A stretch of 46,821 nt of DNA from Candidatus Gastranaerophilales bacterium (GTDB lineage: Bacteria > Bacillota > Clostridia > Lachnospirales > Lachnospiraceae), in assembly GCA_023663225.1 (NCBI GenBank), contig JAMPHU010000021.1:1-46821 (forward strand), read 5' to 3'. A program made the translations under genes and the position numbers. This document shows, piece by piece, positions 9,226 to 17,654 of the stretch. Position 1 is the stretch's first letter. The number at the start of each line of letters is the position of its first letter. The notes below the pieces were generated by a model. It was not told the DNA's origin. It did not search any database and saw only the letters and a program-made list of their open reading frames with translations.

Positions 9226-10215
9226 TCATAACACATCCGCAAAATGAACCTTCAGACGCTTAAAGACCAGCGCGCCCAAACCAAACAGCACCACTGTTGC
9301 AATCCAAAAGTACATAGTAGAGAAAAAGTCTCCAAAAAACCATTCCTGCTCATAGATCGCGCTCCGATACCCGTTCACGATATACACCATGGGATTCAAT
9401 TTCAACAAGGTCACGATCCAGCTGCCCTCCAAAGAATTGATATCCCACAAAATAGGGGTCGCCCACATTCCAATCTGCAGAACGATATTGATGATCTGCG
9501 ACAGATCCCGAAAGAACACCACTACTGCGCAGGTCGTATAACTGAGCGCCAACACAAAGATAAACAGGCATACGCTGTAATAAATCAACTGCAGCATATA
9601 AATATTGGGATAATAACCGTACACTGCGGCCACGATCAACAGCACGCACACAAAAAATAAATGGATAAAGGTGGCGGCCACGATCTTGATGATCGGCAGG
9701 ATGCTGATCTTGAATACCACCTTTTTTACCAGATAATTGTACTCTAAAAGAGCGTTGGTCCCCCCGTTGAGCGCCTCGTTAAAATAAAACCAGGGCACCA
9801 GTCCCGCCGTCAAAAACAGCACAAACGGAACCTCCGTGTCGCCCCTGACGGTGGGACCAGAACTTCCAAATATCCTGTCAAACACAATATAATACATGGC
9901 TACTGTCACCACCGGCTGCGCCAGTGCCCACACAGCTCCCATATAAGAGCCCGCATAACGCTTTTTAAAATCGTTTTTGGCCAGCTTCCAGATCAGATGT
10001 CTATTTTGGTACAGTTCCATCGGAAGAACAGTAATCTTGTCATACAATTTCACAAATATCACACAGGCGAGCGTGATCACTACACAGGAGAGGATCTTCT
10101 TGAGCAATTCCTCATCCGGCTCCGCACCGGGATTGTCATGCAGAATAATGATTGCCGCCATCACGACCGCCACTGATATAAAAATTGCGATTCCGATTTT
10201 TTTGTCTTTTCTCAT
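9226..10215 (-). CDS. ABC-2 type polysaccharide/teichoic acid export permease (Wzm/TagG-like)
   Basis: A 329-residue membrane subunit that would pair with the Wzt-type ATPase to export a lipid-linked glycan. The ABC-2 core begins near residue 75 with LIWKLAKNDFKKRYAGSYMG, an amphipathic entry segment typical of the family. It continues with LGAVWA-like, FLTAGLVPWFYF and LNPMVYIVNGYRSAIY motifs and six hydrophobic segments. Unusually, two further hydrophobic segments (about residues 8-24 and 42-60) precede the core, making it about 65 residues longer than typical Wzm/TagG proteins. The gene lies 21 bases after a GH25 gene and overlaps or abuts the next membrane-protein gene, so it belongs to the operon. 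Confidence 0.9.
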   Translation of the reverse strand: MRKDKKIGIAIFISVAVVMAAIIILHDNPGAEPDEELLKKILSCVVITLACVIFVKLYDKITVLPMELYQNRHLIWKLAKNDFKKRYAGSYMGAVWALAQPVVTVAMYYIVFDRIFGSSGPTVRGDTEVPFVLFLTAGLVPWFYFNEALNGGTNALLEYNYLVKKVVFKISILPIIKIVAATFIHLFFVCVLLIVAAVYGYYPNIYMLQLIYYSVCLFIFVLALSYTTCAVVVFFRDLSQIINIVLQIGMWATPILWDINSLEGSWIVTLLKLNPMVYIVNGYRSAIYEQEWFFGDFFSTMYFWIATVVLFGLGALVFKRLKVHFADVL

Positions 10216-10236
10216 ACTGTCCTGTTGCCTTCCCCA

Positions 10237-11502
10237 CTATTCATAGCGGATATTCAGATCCACATTTCCACTGATACCGTTGATCTTACCCTTGGAGGTA
10301 TACTGCCACATCCTATAATAGCCCTGATACAGCGGGACATCTCTATACTCTGCCAGCCATATAAAGTATCTGTCCAGCCTGCTCATATCCAGATTGTTAT
10401 TGTACCAGTTACGACTAGCGTAGATACCGGCCGTGTATCCCGCATTTTCGATCGTGCGACAGAAAGCCTCGCAGACCAAAGTTCTGGTCTCCGGATCCAG
10501 ACCATCCGCGCGGCCATTACCGCCCGCGCCTTCCGTATCGATAAAAATGGGATAATTCAATTCGTGTTCCCGCACCAGCGCCAACACCACGGAAGCCTCC
10601 TCCACAGCCTCCACCTCATTGGTGGCCTGGGTGAAAAAGTAGACGCCCACGGCAACTCCAGAATTTTTGGCCCCTCGTATGTTGACAAGAAAATAGGGAT
10701 CTTCCACCAGACTGCCCGTCACAGAACCGCGGTAGCCTGCACGGATAATGGCAAATTCCACACCCGCGTTTTTCACCTTGTCCCAATCGATATCTCCATT
10801 CCACTTGGACACATCTATCCCTAGCGTCGCTTTGCCAGTGACGCTCTGCAGTCCTTTGATCTCCGTCCGGTCCGCGTCGGAGCGCGCCTCTTGCACACTG
10901 GTATCCTCCGCCTCAGCATCCACCTCATCTTCCGTTTTGATCAGCAGAGAAATGTCATCTATTGCCAAATACTCCACCTTGTCCTTCACTCTCACCCTGG
11001 TGGCATCCGTAGGCACACGATAACCAGCAATCGGCATCAGGGACGCAAAATACTCCCCCGCGTCCAGATCGGCTATATATATGATGCCATCCTGATCCAG
11101 ATCCTTATACTCTCCCAAGTCTTCCAGTTTTACAAAGAAGCTTTCGCCCTCCACCGGTTCGCCCTTCGTGTCCACAATCTGAATACGCAGATCCTTTTCC
11201 ACGGAAGTTATGATCATGGAAAGACGGTTATGCTGATCCTTGGCTGCCTCCAAAACGGGATTGACTTCTTTGTCAAAAAAACTCTCATCCTGCAGAAACG
11301 CGGACAGATCATCCCCGATCTGACCGTTTTGTCTCTGCGGCTGCAAACTTTCCTCAACGCTTTCTGTCTGCACTTCCTGCTCTTGCGTTCTGCCGTCATC
11401 TTCCGCCATCTTCTCACGGTTGACGTAACACACCAGCAAAGCGACCAGCGTTACCGCCACGATAGAACCCATTACTGTCAGACGTCGCAGCTTTGCGTCC
11501 AT
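10237..11502 (-). CDS. Membrane-anchored GH25 muramidase
   Basis: 421 residues. A signal-anchor helix (residues about 7-26) is followed by an acidic, Gln-rich linker, a small beta domain with DLDQDGIIYIADLDAGEY near residue 135, and a C-terminal GH25 domain. The expected catalytic residues are present: D230 in GIDVSKWNG, and D322 and E324 in FIDTEG. GH25 enzymes cleave the beta-1,4 bond between MurNAc and GlcNAc in peptidoglycan. Its place inside the export operon suggests local wall remodelling for passage or attachment of the polysaccharide (inference). The start at 11502 is set by GGAGAG seven bases upstream. It is a shorter paralogue of the 961-residue enzyme upstream, without the wall-binding repeats or the Thr/Pro-rich stalk. 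Confidence 0.92.
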   Translation of the reverse strand: MDAKLRRLTVMGSIVAVTLVALLVCYVNREKMAEDDGRTQEQEVQTESVEESLQPQRQNGQIGDDLSAFLQDESFFDKEVNPVLEAAKDQHNRLSMIITSVEKDLRIQIVDTKGEPVEGESFFVKLEDLGEYKDLDQDGIIYIADLDAGEYFASLMPIAGYRVPTDATRVRVKDKVEYLAIDDISLLIKTEDEVDAEAEDTSVQEARSDADRTEIKGLQSVTGKATLGIDVSKWNGDIDWDKVKNAGVEFAIIRAGYRGSVTGSLVEDPYFLVNIRGAKNSGVAVGVYFFTQATNEVEAVEEASVVLALVREHELNYPIFIDTEGAGGNGRADGLDPETRTLVCEAFCRTIENAGYTAGIYASRNWYNNNLDMSRLDRYFIWLAEYRDVPLYQGYYRMWQYTSKGKINGISGNVDLNIRYE

Positions 11503-11538
11503 ATACACTCTCTCCTTTAATCTGACAAATGGGGCCGC

Positions 11539-11557
11539 CGCATTATGCCATAATGCG
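11539..11557 (-). other. Perfect 8-bp hairpin between rfbB and GH25 gene
   Basis: CGCATTAT and ATAATGCG flank a three-base loop. The hairpin lies downstream of rfbB and upstream of the GH25 ribosome site. No T-run follows in either direction, so it is not a standard terminator; it could be an mRNA processing or stability element. Confidence 0.35.
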
Positions 11558-11586
11558 ACAGCCCTGTCTCTGCCCTTGCATGTATT

Positions 11587-12672
11587 TTATCTATTCTCAT
11601 ACATCTCTGTATAATATTTTTGATAGTCGCCGCTGGTGGCATGCTCCATCCACTCCTCGTGCTCGAAGTACCAGGCGATGGTCTTACGAATACCGTCCTT
11701 GAACATGGTCTCCGGATACCAGCCAATCTCCGCCTTGATCTTGTCCGGCGCGATCGCATATCTGCGGTCGTGTCCCTTGCGATCCTCTACATAGCTGATC
11801 AGATCTTTGGTCACAAATGCTTTTCTGGGATCCCCCTCCGGCAGCATCTCCTGCAGAGTCTCTAAGATGATATGAATGATCTCGATATTCTGCTTTTCGT
11901 TGTGTCCACCGATATTGTAAGTCTCAAACAGCCTTCCCTGTTCCTGCACCATATCAATCGCCTTGGCGTGATCCTCCACGTACAGCCAATCCCTGACATT
12001 CTTGCCGTCGCCGTACACGGGAAGCTTGATCCCATGCAGCGCATTGTTGATAAACAGCGGAATCACCTTCTCTGGAAACTGATACGGCCCGTAATTATTG
12101 GAGCAATTCGTGATATTGGCTGGGAAACGATAAGTGTCCATATAGGCCTTCACAAGCATGTCCGAGCTGGCTTTGCTGGCAGAATAAGGACTGTGCGGAT
12201 CATAGGGCGTCGTCTCATAGAAAAAGGCATTGTCGTCCTCCGGCAGAGATCCGTAAACCTCGTCCGTGGAGACGTGCAGAAACTTTTTCCCTTCCTTGAA
12301 ACTGCCGTCAGGCAGCTCCCAGGCAGCCTTGGCGCAGTTGAGCATCACCGCCGTCCCGAGCACATTGGTCTTTACAAAGACCTCCGGATTGACAATACTT
12401 CTGTCCACATGGCTCTCCGCCGCGAAATGCACGACTCTGTCAATGTCGTTCTCAACAAAGATCTTCTCGATGGCCTCCTTGTCACAGATATCCGCCTTGA
12501 TAAAGGTATAATTACCGCGGTTCTCCACATCCTTGAGATTCTCCAGATTCCCCGCGTAGGTCAAAGCATCCACATTGATAATGCGGATCTCGTCACCGTA
12601 TTTGCCAAACATATAATGAATATAGTTGGAACCAATAAAACCGGCTCCCCCTGTCACCAAGTAAGTACGCAT
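11587..12672 (-). CDS. rfbB: dTDP-glucose 4,6-dehydratase
   Basis: 361 residues, full length. It converts dTDP-D-glucose to dTDP-4-keto-6-deoxy-D-glucose in the cytoplasm, the branch point for dTDP-rhamnose and dTDP-amino sugars. The Rossmann glycine motif is at the N terminus (TGGAGFIGSNY). HFAAESHVDRSI, the STDEVYGSL serine/acid region and the catalytic YSASKASSD tyrosine-lysine pair are present, with NNYGPYQFPEKVIPLFI later. The start is ATG at 12672 behind GGGAGAGG. rfbA, rfbC and rfbD are absent from the window. A WecE/RffA-type aminotransferase at 21882 could use the product, so the sugar made here may be dTDP-Fuc4N rather than rhamnose. An extended -10 promoter sits just upstream, which may give this gene and those below it extra expression. 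Confidence 0.96.
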   Translation of the reverse strand: MRTYLVTGGAGFIGSNYIHYMFGKYGDEIRIINVDALTYAGNLENLKDVENRGNYTFIKADICDKEAIEKIFVENDIDRVVHFAAESHVDRSIVNPEVFVKTNVLGTAVMLNCAKAAWELPDGSFKEGKKFLHVSTDEVYGSLPEDDNAFFYETTPYDPHSPYSASKASSDMLVKAYMDTYRFPANITNCSNNYGPYQFPEKVIPLFINNALHGIKLPVYGDGKNVRDWLYVEDHAKAIDMVQEQGRLFETYNIGGHNEKQNIEIIHIILETLQEMLPEGDPRKAFVTKDLISYVEDRKGHDRRYAIAPDKIKAEIGWYPETMFKDGIRKTIAWYFEHEEWMEHATSGDYQKYYTEMYENR

Positions 12673-12702
12673 AATACCTCTCCCGTCTGTCATATCTTAT
12701 TC

Positions 12703-12711
12703 AGTATAACA
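12703..12711 (-). promoter_or_regulatory. rfbB: Extended -10 promoter candidate for rfbB
   Basis: On the minus strand TGT precedes TATACT, an extended -10 element, about 30 bases before the rfbB start. The -35 position is poor. The site lies in the 84-base gap after the large GH25 gene and may be an internal promoter of the operon. Confidence 0.4.
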
Positions 12712-12756
12712 CAGATATTGTGATTCTGGCTACTAAAATCTTTTCAATGTAACAGT

Positions 12757-15642
12757 TCAATACCCAAGATAACTGATATTCATATCCACGTTGCCACTTA
12801 TGCCGCTGACTCTGCCGGTAGACCGATACTGCCACAGATCGTATCTTCCCGTATAGGTGGGGGTATCTGCATATTGAGCCAGCCAAATCTTGTACGCTCC
12901 CAGCGCGCTGGCATCCATTTTGCTGGTCAGCCAGGTCTTGTTCGCATATATGCCGGCCGTATATCCGCCATTGCGGATGGTCTCACAGAAAGTCTTGCAG
13001 ACAGCCGTTCTGGTAGCGCTGTCAATTTTGTCGCCCCGTCCGCCACTGCTCTCCACATCGAGAAATACAGGGTAAGAGATCCGATAGCCGGCGATCTGTC
13101 CCAAAACCATGGAAGCCTCTTCCACTGCCTCCACTTCATTGACTGCCTGGGTGAAGAAATAAACTCCAACTTTTAAATCCGCCGCCATAGCGCCCTTAAT
13201 GTTGGTGACAAACTTGGGATCCTCTATCAGCGCTCCCTGGGAAGAACCTCTGTACCCACAGCGAATGATCACATAGGATACTCCTGAATTTTTGACCGCA
13301 TTCCAGTCGATGGTGCCATTCCATTTGGAGACGTCGATGCCCATCGTGCCGGAACCCGTCACCAGAGAGCCGTCGCTCGCAAAATTGTACCTCGCGCCCT
13401 GGATCACCTGTTCCCCGGTCACCTTGTCTCCGGAGGCCGTAAAATAATATACTTTATTGTCAATGGTCTGCCAGCCGGTATATCTCGTGCCTTCTGCCTT
13501 GAAAAATTTGTCGCTCGTATAATAATCTGCGTAGTAAGCTTCTCGGTAGCTGTCTCCCTCCTGCACAAAGAGCGGATTCCCCGCGGAATCTTTTAACCGG
13601 TTGGTCTTGTCATACTTTGGATGATTCTTGACCACAACCGCACAGGTCGCCTCTTTCTTCATGTCGTTCTGCTCATAGCTGACAGTAATGGTTGCACTCC
13701 CTGCCGCCACACCGGTAACAGTGACATTCATTCCGCTGACGGATACCGTTGCCACTCCGGTGTCGGAAGACACCGCGCTGATGGCCACATTGGTGTTGCC
13801 TTCAATCTTTGCCGTAAGTGCACCTGCCTCTGTCATATAGACAGTCAGAGAAGTCTTATCCAAGGTGATCGGTGCAATCTCCTTCGGAACGGTCGGGGTT
13901 GTAGGGGTTGTAGGCGTAGTAGGATTCGTAGGCGTACTAGGCTCCGCCGGTGTAGAGGGGTTCGTCGGTGTACTAGGGTCCGCCGGTGTGCTAGGATCCG
14001 TCGGCGTACTAGGATCCGTCGATGTGCTAGGATCCGTCGGCGTACTAGGGTCCGTCGATGTGCTAGGATCCGTCGATGTGCTAGGATCCGTCGGCGTACT
14101 AGGGTCCGTCGATGTGCTAGGATCCGTCGGCGTACTAGGGTCTGTCGATGTGCTAGGATCCGTCGATGTAGTCGGTTCCTGTGTTTCGCTCTGCTCTTCG
14201 CCGGCAACCGAACCGTTTGACTCTGCTATGCGCACAAAACTGCCACCTCTGGCAAGCGTCATCGGATCGGGTACAGAACTCTTCGCCACCTCTGTGTAAA
14301 GCACAGTTCCTTTGTTGGACTCCACAAATTCCACCGTGTCAGTCAAAGCGGATTCCACCACCGTCTCATTCTTCTTGGTATCCTCCACCGCTGCGTTGAT
14401 CTCAGACTCTTTTTTGACCTCGTTTGCGACATCCACCTTCTGATAAGCGATCTCCTTCTTTACTTCCACAGACTTCGCGCTGGTGGGAAGGATGTAACTG
14501 GCGTATTTTTCATCTGTCAGCGTATTCAATGCCACTTTGTAAGTGCCGGGCGTAAGATCTTTCTGATAGATGATGCCGTCCATGTCATCATCCGTCCAAG
14601 TGTATGTCTTGCCATTCGGATCAGTCACCGTCACTGAGAAAGGCACATTTGCAATCAATCTGCCACCATCTGTATTGGTAAACTTAATCTTCAGATCCTT
14701 CAATACAGATACCATATTAAGGGATACCGTAACCTGCTTATTGTACGCTGCCTCATTGTATTCTGGACGCTGCTGCGCTTCCTCGTTCTCTATGACCACG
14801 TTGGCTGCCGCCAGTCTCGCCATCTGCGCGTCCGCCATAGCCAAAAGGCCCTGCTCTCCGATCAGAGTAATCCCATCCAACTGACTGCCAACGCTGATAA
14901 ACTCATCCATCCGCCTGTCAATCACAGATGCGGATGCATACACGCTCCCCGTCACAAGGGCAAGTACCAGCACCGCCACACCCGTACAGGTGATCACGCG
15001 ATCCATCGGCCCCATGTCAAGGAATTTCTGCCAGATCGACGCAAACACATTTTTCTTCTCCTCGGGATACGCTTCCTCTGTGTAGTAAGACTCTTCCTCA
15101 TATTCCTCGGACTCCTCGGCATATTCTTCCTCAAGGTACTCGCCGGACTCCTCGTCTGCAATACCTTCCTCCGCATATTCCGGCTCTCCTTCGTACACCT
15201 CCTCGGACTCCTCGACATATTTTTCCTCAAGATACTCGCCGTCTTCGTATACGATACTTTCCTCATTATATTCCGGCTCTCTCTCATACCCTTCGGACTC
15301 CTCGACATATTCTTCCTCAAGGTACTCGCCGTCTTCGTATACGATGTCTTCCTCATCGTATTCCGGCTCTTCCTCGTACACGATGCCGGACTCCTCGTAT
15401 TCCGGCTCTCCCTCGAATACGACGCCTTCCTCATCGTATTCCGGCTCTTCCTCGTACACGATGTCCTCCTCGTATTCCGACTCTCCCTCGAATACGATGC
15501 CGGACTCCTCGTATTCCGGCTCCTCCGCATACTCTTCGGACTCTTCTGACTCTTCTATATCTTCAAATTCTTCAGCATCCAACTCTTCATAATCTTCCCA
15601 TTGTTCCGATGTTTTTCTGCCACGTCCGAATAATTGTCTCAT
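12757..15642 (-). CDS. Large surface GH25 muramidase with acidic cytoplasmic repeats, Thr/Pro stalk and wall-binding repeats
   Basis: 961 residues. Residues about 15-205 are a Glu/Tyr-rich repeat region (units such as EPEYDEE and YEDGEYLEEEY). A basic patch and one membrane helix (about 216-238) follow, so the acidic part should be cytoplasmic and the rest outside. The exterior part holds a helical linker, a beta domain with DDDMDGIIYQKDLTPGTY, and a stalk of about 14 six-residue units of the TDPSTP/TDPSTS kind. It then has a Big_2-like immunoglobulin domain (ITLDKTSLTVYMTEAG), cell-wall-binding-like repeats (TGWQTIDNKVYYF) and a GH25 domain with D770, D862 and E864. It should cleave peptidoglycan glycan strands. 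It heads the export operon and has a clear sigma-A promoter and an AAAGGAG ribosome site. The cytoplasmic acidic repeats are unusual for a muramidase and may bind a partner or metal. Confidence 0.92.
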   Translation of the reverse strand: MRQLFGRGRKTSEQWEDYEELDAEEFEDIEESEESEEYAEEPEYEESGIVFEGESEYEEDIVYEEEPEYDEEGVVFEGEPEYEESGIVYEEEPEYDEEDIVYEDGEYLEEEYVEESEGYEREPEYNEESIVYEDGEYLEEKYVEESEEVYEGEPEYAEEGIADEESGEYLEEEYAEESEEYEEESYYTEEAYPEEKKNVFASIWQKFLDMGPMDRVITCTGVAVLVLALVTGSVYASASVIDRRMDEFISVGSQLDGITLIGEQGLLAMADAQMARLAAANVVIENEEAQQRPEYNEAAYNKQVTVSLNMVSVLKDLKIKFTNTDGGRLIANVPFSVTVTDPNGKTYTWTDDDMDGIIYQKDLTPGTYKVALNTLTDEKYASYILPTSAKSVEVKKEIAYQKVDVANEVKKESEINAAVEDTKKNETVVESALTDTVEFVESNKGTVLYTEVAKSSVPDPMTLARGGSFVRIAESNGSVAGEEQSETQEPTTSTDPSTSTDPSTPTDPSTSTDPSTPTDPSTSTDPSTSTDPSTPTDPSTSTDPSTPTDPSTPADPSTPTNPSTPAEPSTPTNPTTPTTPTTPTVPKEIAPITLDKTSLTVYMTEAGALTAKIEGNTNVAISAVSSDTGVATVSVSGMNVTVTGVAAGSATITVSYEQNDMKKEATCAVVVKNHPKYDKTNRLKDSAGNPLFVQEGDSYREAYYADYYTSDKFFKAEGTRYTGWQTIDNKVYYFTASGDKVTGEQVIQGARYNFASDGSLVTGSGTMGIDVSKWNGTIDWNAVKNSGVSYVIIRCGYRGSSQGALIEDPKFVTNIKGAMAADLKVGVYFFTQAVNEVEAVEEASMVLGQIAGYRISYPVFLDVESSGGRGDKIDSATRTAVCKTFCETIRNGGYTAGIYANKTWLTSKMDASALGAYKIWLAQYADTPTYTGRYDLWQYRSTGRVSGISGNVDMNISYLGY
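13890..14177 (-). repeat. 18-bp tandem repeats encoding a Thr/Pro/Ser/Asp stalk
   Basis: About 14 copies of an 18-base unit coding for TDPST followed by S or P, with the 3' copies drifting to ADPSTP, TNPSTP and TTPTTP. The units closest to the membrane side are nearly identical at the DNA level, so copy number may vary between strains by slippage. Confidence 0.9.
15090..15545 (-). repeat. Degenerate repeats encoding Glu/Tyr-rich cytoplasmic segment
   Basis: Imperfect repeats of about 45-100 bases code for alternating EPEYDEE-, GIVYEEE- and EDGEYLEEEY-like units. They differ mainly by synonymous and conservative changes, indicating internal duplication under selection for acidity. Confidence 0.75.
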
Positions 15643-15683
15643 TTGATACTCCTTTTATCATCACCGCTTAATAATTCTGCAAC

Positions 15684-15712
15684 ATTATAACATTGAAGTG
15701 GCTAATCTTCAA
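15684..15712 (-). promoter_or_regulatory. Sigma-A promoter of block A operon
   Basis: The minus strand reads TTGAAG (15712-15707), a 17-base spacer ending in TGT, then TATAAT (15689-15684). This is a near-consensus -35, ideal spacing and an extended -10, about 42 bases before the large GH25 start. It is the best promoter in the window and probably drives the export operon. Confidence 0.8.
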
Positions 15713-15824
15713 GTATTTCCTACATTCTTCATAATTTCTTAAATATTTTTCATAATAAAAAAGTGGATTTTCGGAACAGATAATAGTAGAATAGGTTCAA
15801 TAGTCCCTTAACCGTCGATTTGGG

Positions 15825-15839
15825 ATCTGCGCAGCAGAT
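15825..15839 (+). other. Leader hairpin upstream of SGNH-like gene
   Basis: ATCTGC and GCAGAT form a perfect 6-bp stem around GCA, ending three bases before the GAGGT ribosome site at 15842. It could influence ribosome access. No T-run follows, so it is not a terminator. Confidence 0.35.
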
Positions 15840-15852
15840 ATGAGGTATCAAT

Positions 15853-16836
15853 ATGAAAAAAGAAAATACTCGCTTGATCTTTCGTTTTATTAATCCGCAT
15901 ACCTTACTTTTAGCAATGTTTATCATCCTCATCGTATGCATCGTGACGAAAATTCGAAATGCTATACATTTCATCCATCAGGATGAAGTCGCTGAAATGG
16001 AAGGCAATGACGGCAGAGAAATACTCGATGTATTTTTTCCCGTCATGTCGGAAGACGGAGAGATCATCGACACCAGCGATGCCGACACCATCCTTGTATT
16101 TGGCAATTCTCCCTTTTCGGACGATCGCGGCTCCAAGGACAATCTTGCCAATCTGATCGCCGAAAAGACCGGCGCCACTGTCTACAACTGTTCCATCTCC
16201 GGAAGCTCTCTTGCTGCTGAAGAACTATATGATCTCGACAACTATCCGATGGACACCTACACTTTTTATTGGTTGGCTATGTATGCGACGCTTGGTTCCA
16301 ATGAGGCAAATTTCACTTCCGCCGCAGAAGCGCTGGGCGATCAGGTTCCTCCTGAGGCAGAAGAAGTATGTCGTATTCTCAGCACCATTGACATGGACGA
16401 AGTGGATGTTATCGCAATCATGTACGATGCCACAGACTACTTTATGGGACGTTCTATGTCCAACGACGAAAATTCCGATGATCTCAGTTGTTTTACCGGC
16501 AACTTGGAAGCCGGTATTAAACTGTTTCAAAGTTTTTATCCTCAGATCCGCGTTATCGTCCTTTCGCCTACCTATGCCTATGCGGTGACTGAAGACGGGG
16601 AATATGTCAGCAGCGACATGTACACCTATGGTCAGGATGTTCTGTCCACTTATTCTATTCTGGAGTGCGCTTCCGCTTTTGAATGTGGCGTCACCTATGT
16701 GGACAATCTGTATGGAAGCGTCACGGAGGACAACGCGGACGAATATCTGACCGATCATCTTCACCTGAATGTGGCCGGACGCAATCTGGTAGCCGACCGC
16801 TTTGTGAATGCGTTAAACTATTATCATTGGGACTGA
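15853..16836 (+). CDS. Membrane-anchored SGNH-hydrolase-like protein with altered catalytic blocks
   Basis: 327 residues with an N-terminal membrane anchor (about 16-32) and an extracytoplasmic SGNH-like domain. It aligns by eye with the SGNH hydrolase encoded at 25606-26463 (shared VYNC, PTY and D-x-x-H regions). Block I is GNS (S86) instead of GDS. Block II is SISG (G117). Block III reads YDATDY where the paralogue has GLNDY, so the oxyanion Asn is missing. Block V keeps D301 and H304 in DHLHLN. It may be a non-classical esterase or acyltransferase acting on surface glycans, or a pseudoenzyme. It is the only plus-strand gene among the two minus-strand blocks. Its stop codon overlaps the 3' end of the convergent gene by 13 bases. 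The start is supported by GAGGT six bases upstream. Confidence 0.78.
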   Translation: MKKENTRLIFRFINPHTLLLAMFIILIVCIVTKIRNAIHFIHQDEVAEMEGNDGREILDVFFPVMSEDGEIIDTSDADTILVFGNSPFSDDRGSKDNLANLIAEKTGATVYNCSISGSSLAAEELYDLDNYPMDTYTFYWLAMYATLGSNEANFTSAAEALGDQVPPEAEEVCRILSTIDMDEVDVIAIMYDATDYFMGRSMSNDENSDDLSCFTGNLEAGIKLFQSFYPQIRVIVLSPTYAYAVTEDGEYVSSDMYTYGQDVLSTYSILECASAFECGVTYVDNLYGSVTEDNADEYLTDHLHLNVAGRNLVADRFVNALNYYHWD

Positions 16837-17612
16837 TCCGCCGCCTGTTGCAGCGGCAGCATCAAATCCACTCTTGCGTCTTTATAGATCACATACCCGT
16901 CCACCTGTCCAAACACCACATAATCATACTCTGCCAGCGTTCCCACTATGTTCTTATCTTGTGCCAGTATGATATAATGGCAGCCTTGGCCTCTCGCCAG
17001 ATCCGCCAACTGGGCGGCGTCCGTCTCCTCCGCCTCCATGGCATCGCACAGAAATCCCCACTTGTTCCAGCGATCTACTGTCACTTCTCTGCCGTAAGGC
17101 ATACATACCGTACCGTCATATTGCCTGACATACTGCAGCAACTCTATCGGGAACACCGCCATGACTTCTCGGCCCTCCACCTTGATGATATCGCAGATAT
17201 CCACTACGTTTTGCGGTATATGATACCAGTTTTCCGCCTTGTGAAAAAAGGGATTTTGATAGATCAAGCTGCCGGATATCATCAAAAGCACCGCCGCGGC
17301 TCCCGCAAAGACCCACCTGCCTTTTCCGGCCAGTTGTCCAAACAGATCGATCACAACGTATGCGATTACAGGTGTTATGGGAAGCAGCCAGAGAATACGA
17401 TAATAAACCTCCGCATCCGCAAACCGATACACAAGCTTCGCAAAGAGCGGGTTAAAAAAGATCAGCAGGAGAATGACCGGCACATACACAAAAAGGATCC
17501 GAACCATTTTCCTTTTTTCCCGCAAAAACAGATACAGCAGGGACAGGCCAAACCATATGACGACCAGCCCCGTGCCCATATATTCTCGAAACAAGGTTAT
17601 CACTTCCCGCAT
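16824..17612 (-). CDS. Membrane protein with extracytoplasmic C-terminal domain, partner of DUF6077-like gene
   Basis: 262 residues. Four or five hydrophobic segments occupy the first 150 residues (a cluster around VYVPVILLLIFFNPLF and YYRILWLLPITPVIAYVVIDLF). A soluble C-terminal domain with alternating beta and helix follows (MAVFPIELLQYVRQY, GCHYIILAQD). The pattern YRxLWLLP and the soluble tail are what one sees in the C-terminal halves of GT-C-like membrane proteins. It follows the DUF6077-like gene by 42 bases and has its own strong ribosome site (AAGGAGG). The two products may together make up one GT-C enzyme. I do not recognise a characterised family. It is the last gene of block B and converges on the plus-strand SGNH gene. 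Confidence 0.7.
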   Translation of the reverse strand: MREVITLFREYMGTGLVVIWFGLSLLYLFLREKRKMVRILFVYVPVILLLIFFNPLFAKLVYRFADAEVYYRILWLLPITPVIAYVVIDLFGQLAGKGRWVFAGAAAVLLMISGSLIYQNPFFHKAENWYHIPQNVVDICDIIKVEGREVMAVFPIELLQYVRQYDGTVCMPYGREVTVDRWNKWGFLCDAMEAEETDAAQLADLARGQGCHYIILAQDKNIVGTLAEYDYVVFGQVDGYVIYKDARVDLMLPLQQAADQSQ

Positions 17613-17654
17613 ATCTCTAACCTCCTTGACCGCAAACCTTCTCCCTAGCGTCCC

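Noticed and set aside
13890-14177. Array-like periodic repeats that could suggest a CRISPR
   Set aside because: The 18-base units are contiguous with no spacers and encode a Thr/Pro stalk in frame within the GH25 gene.
13621-14299. Long open frames on the other strand over the repeat region (Arg/Cys-rich or Val/Gly-rich)
   Set aside because: Low-complexity shadows of the TDPSTP repeats; no ribosome site or plausible protein.
16836-16865. GCCGC/GCGGC stem at the convergent gene ends near 16.85 kb
   Set aside because: It lies within the minus-strand coding sequence and has no T-run.
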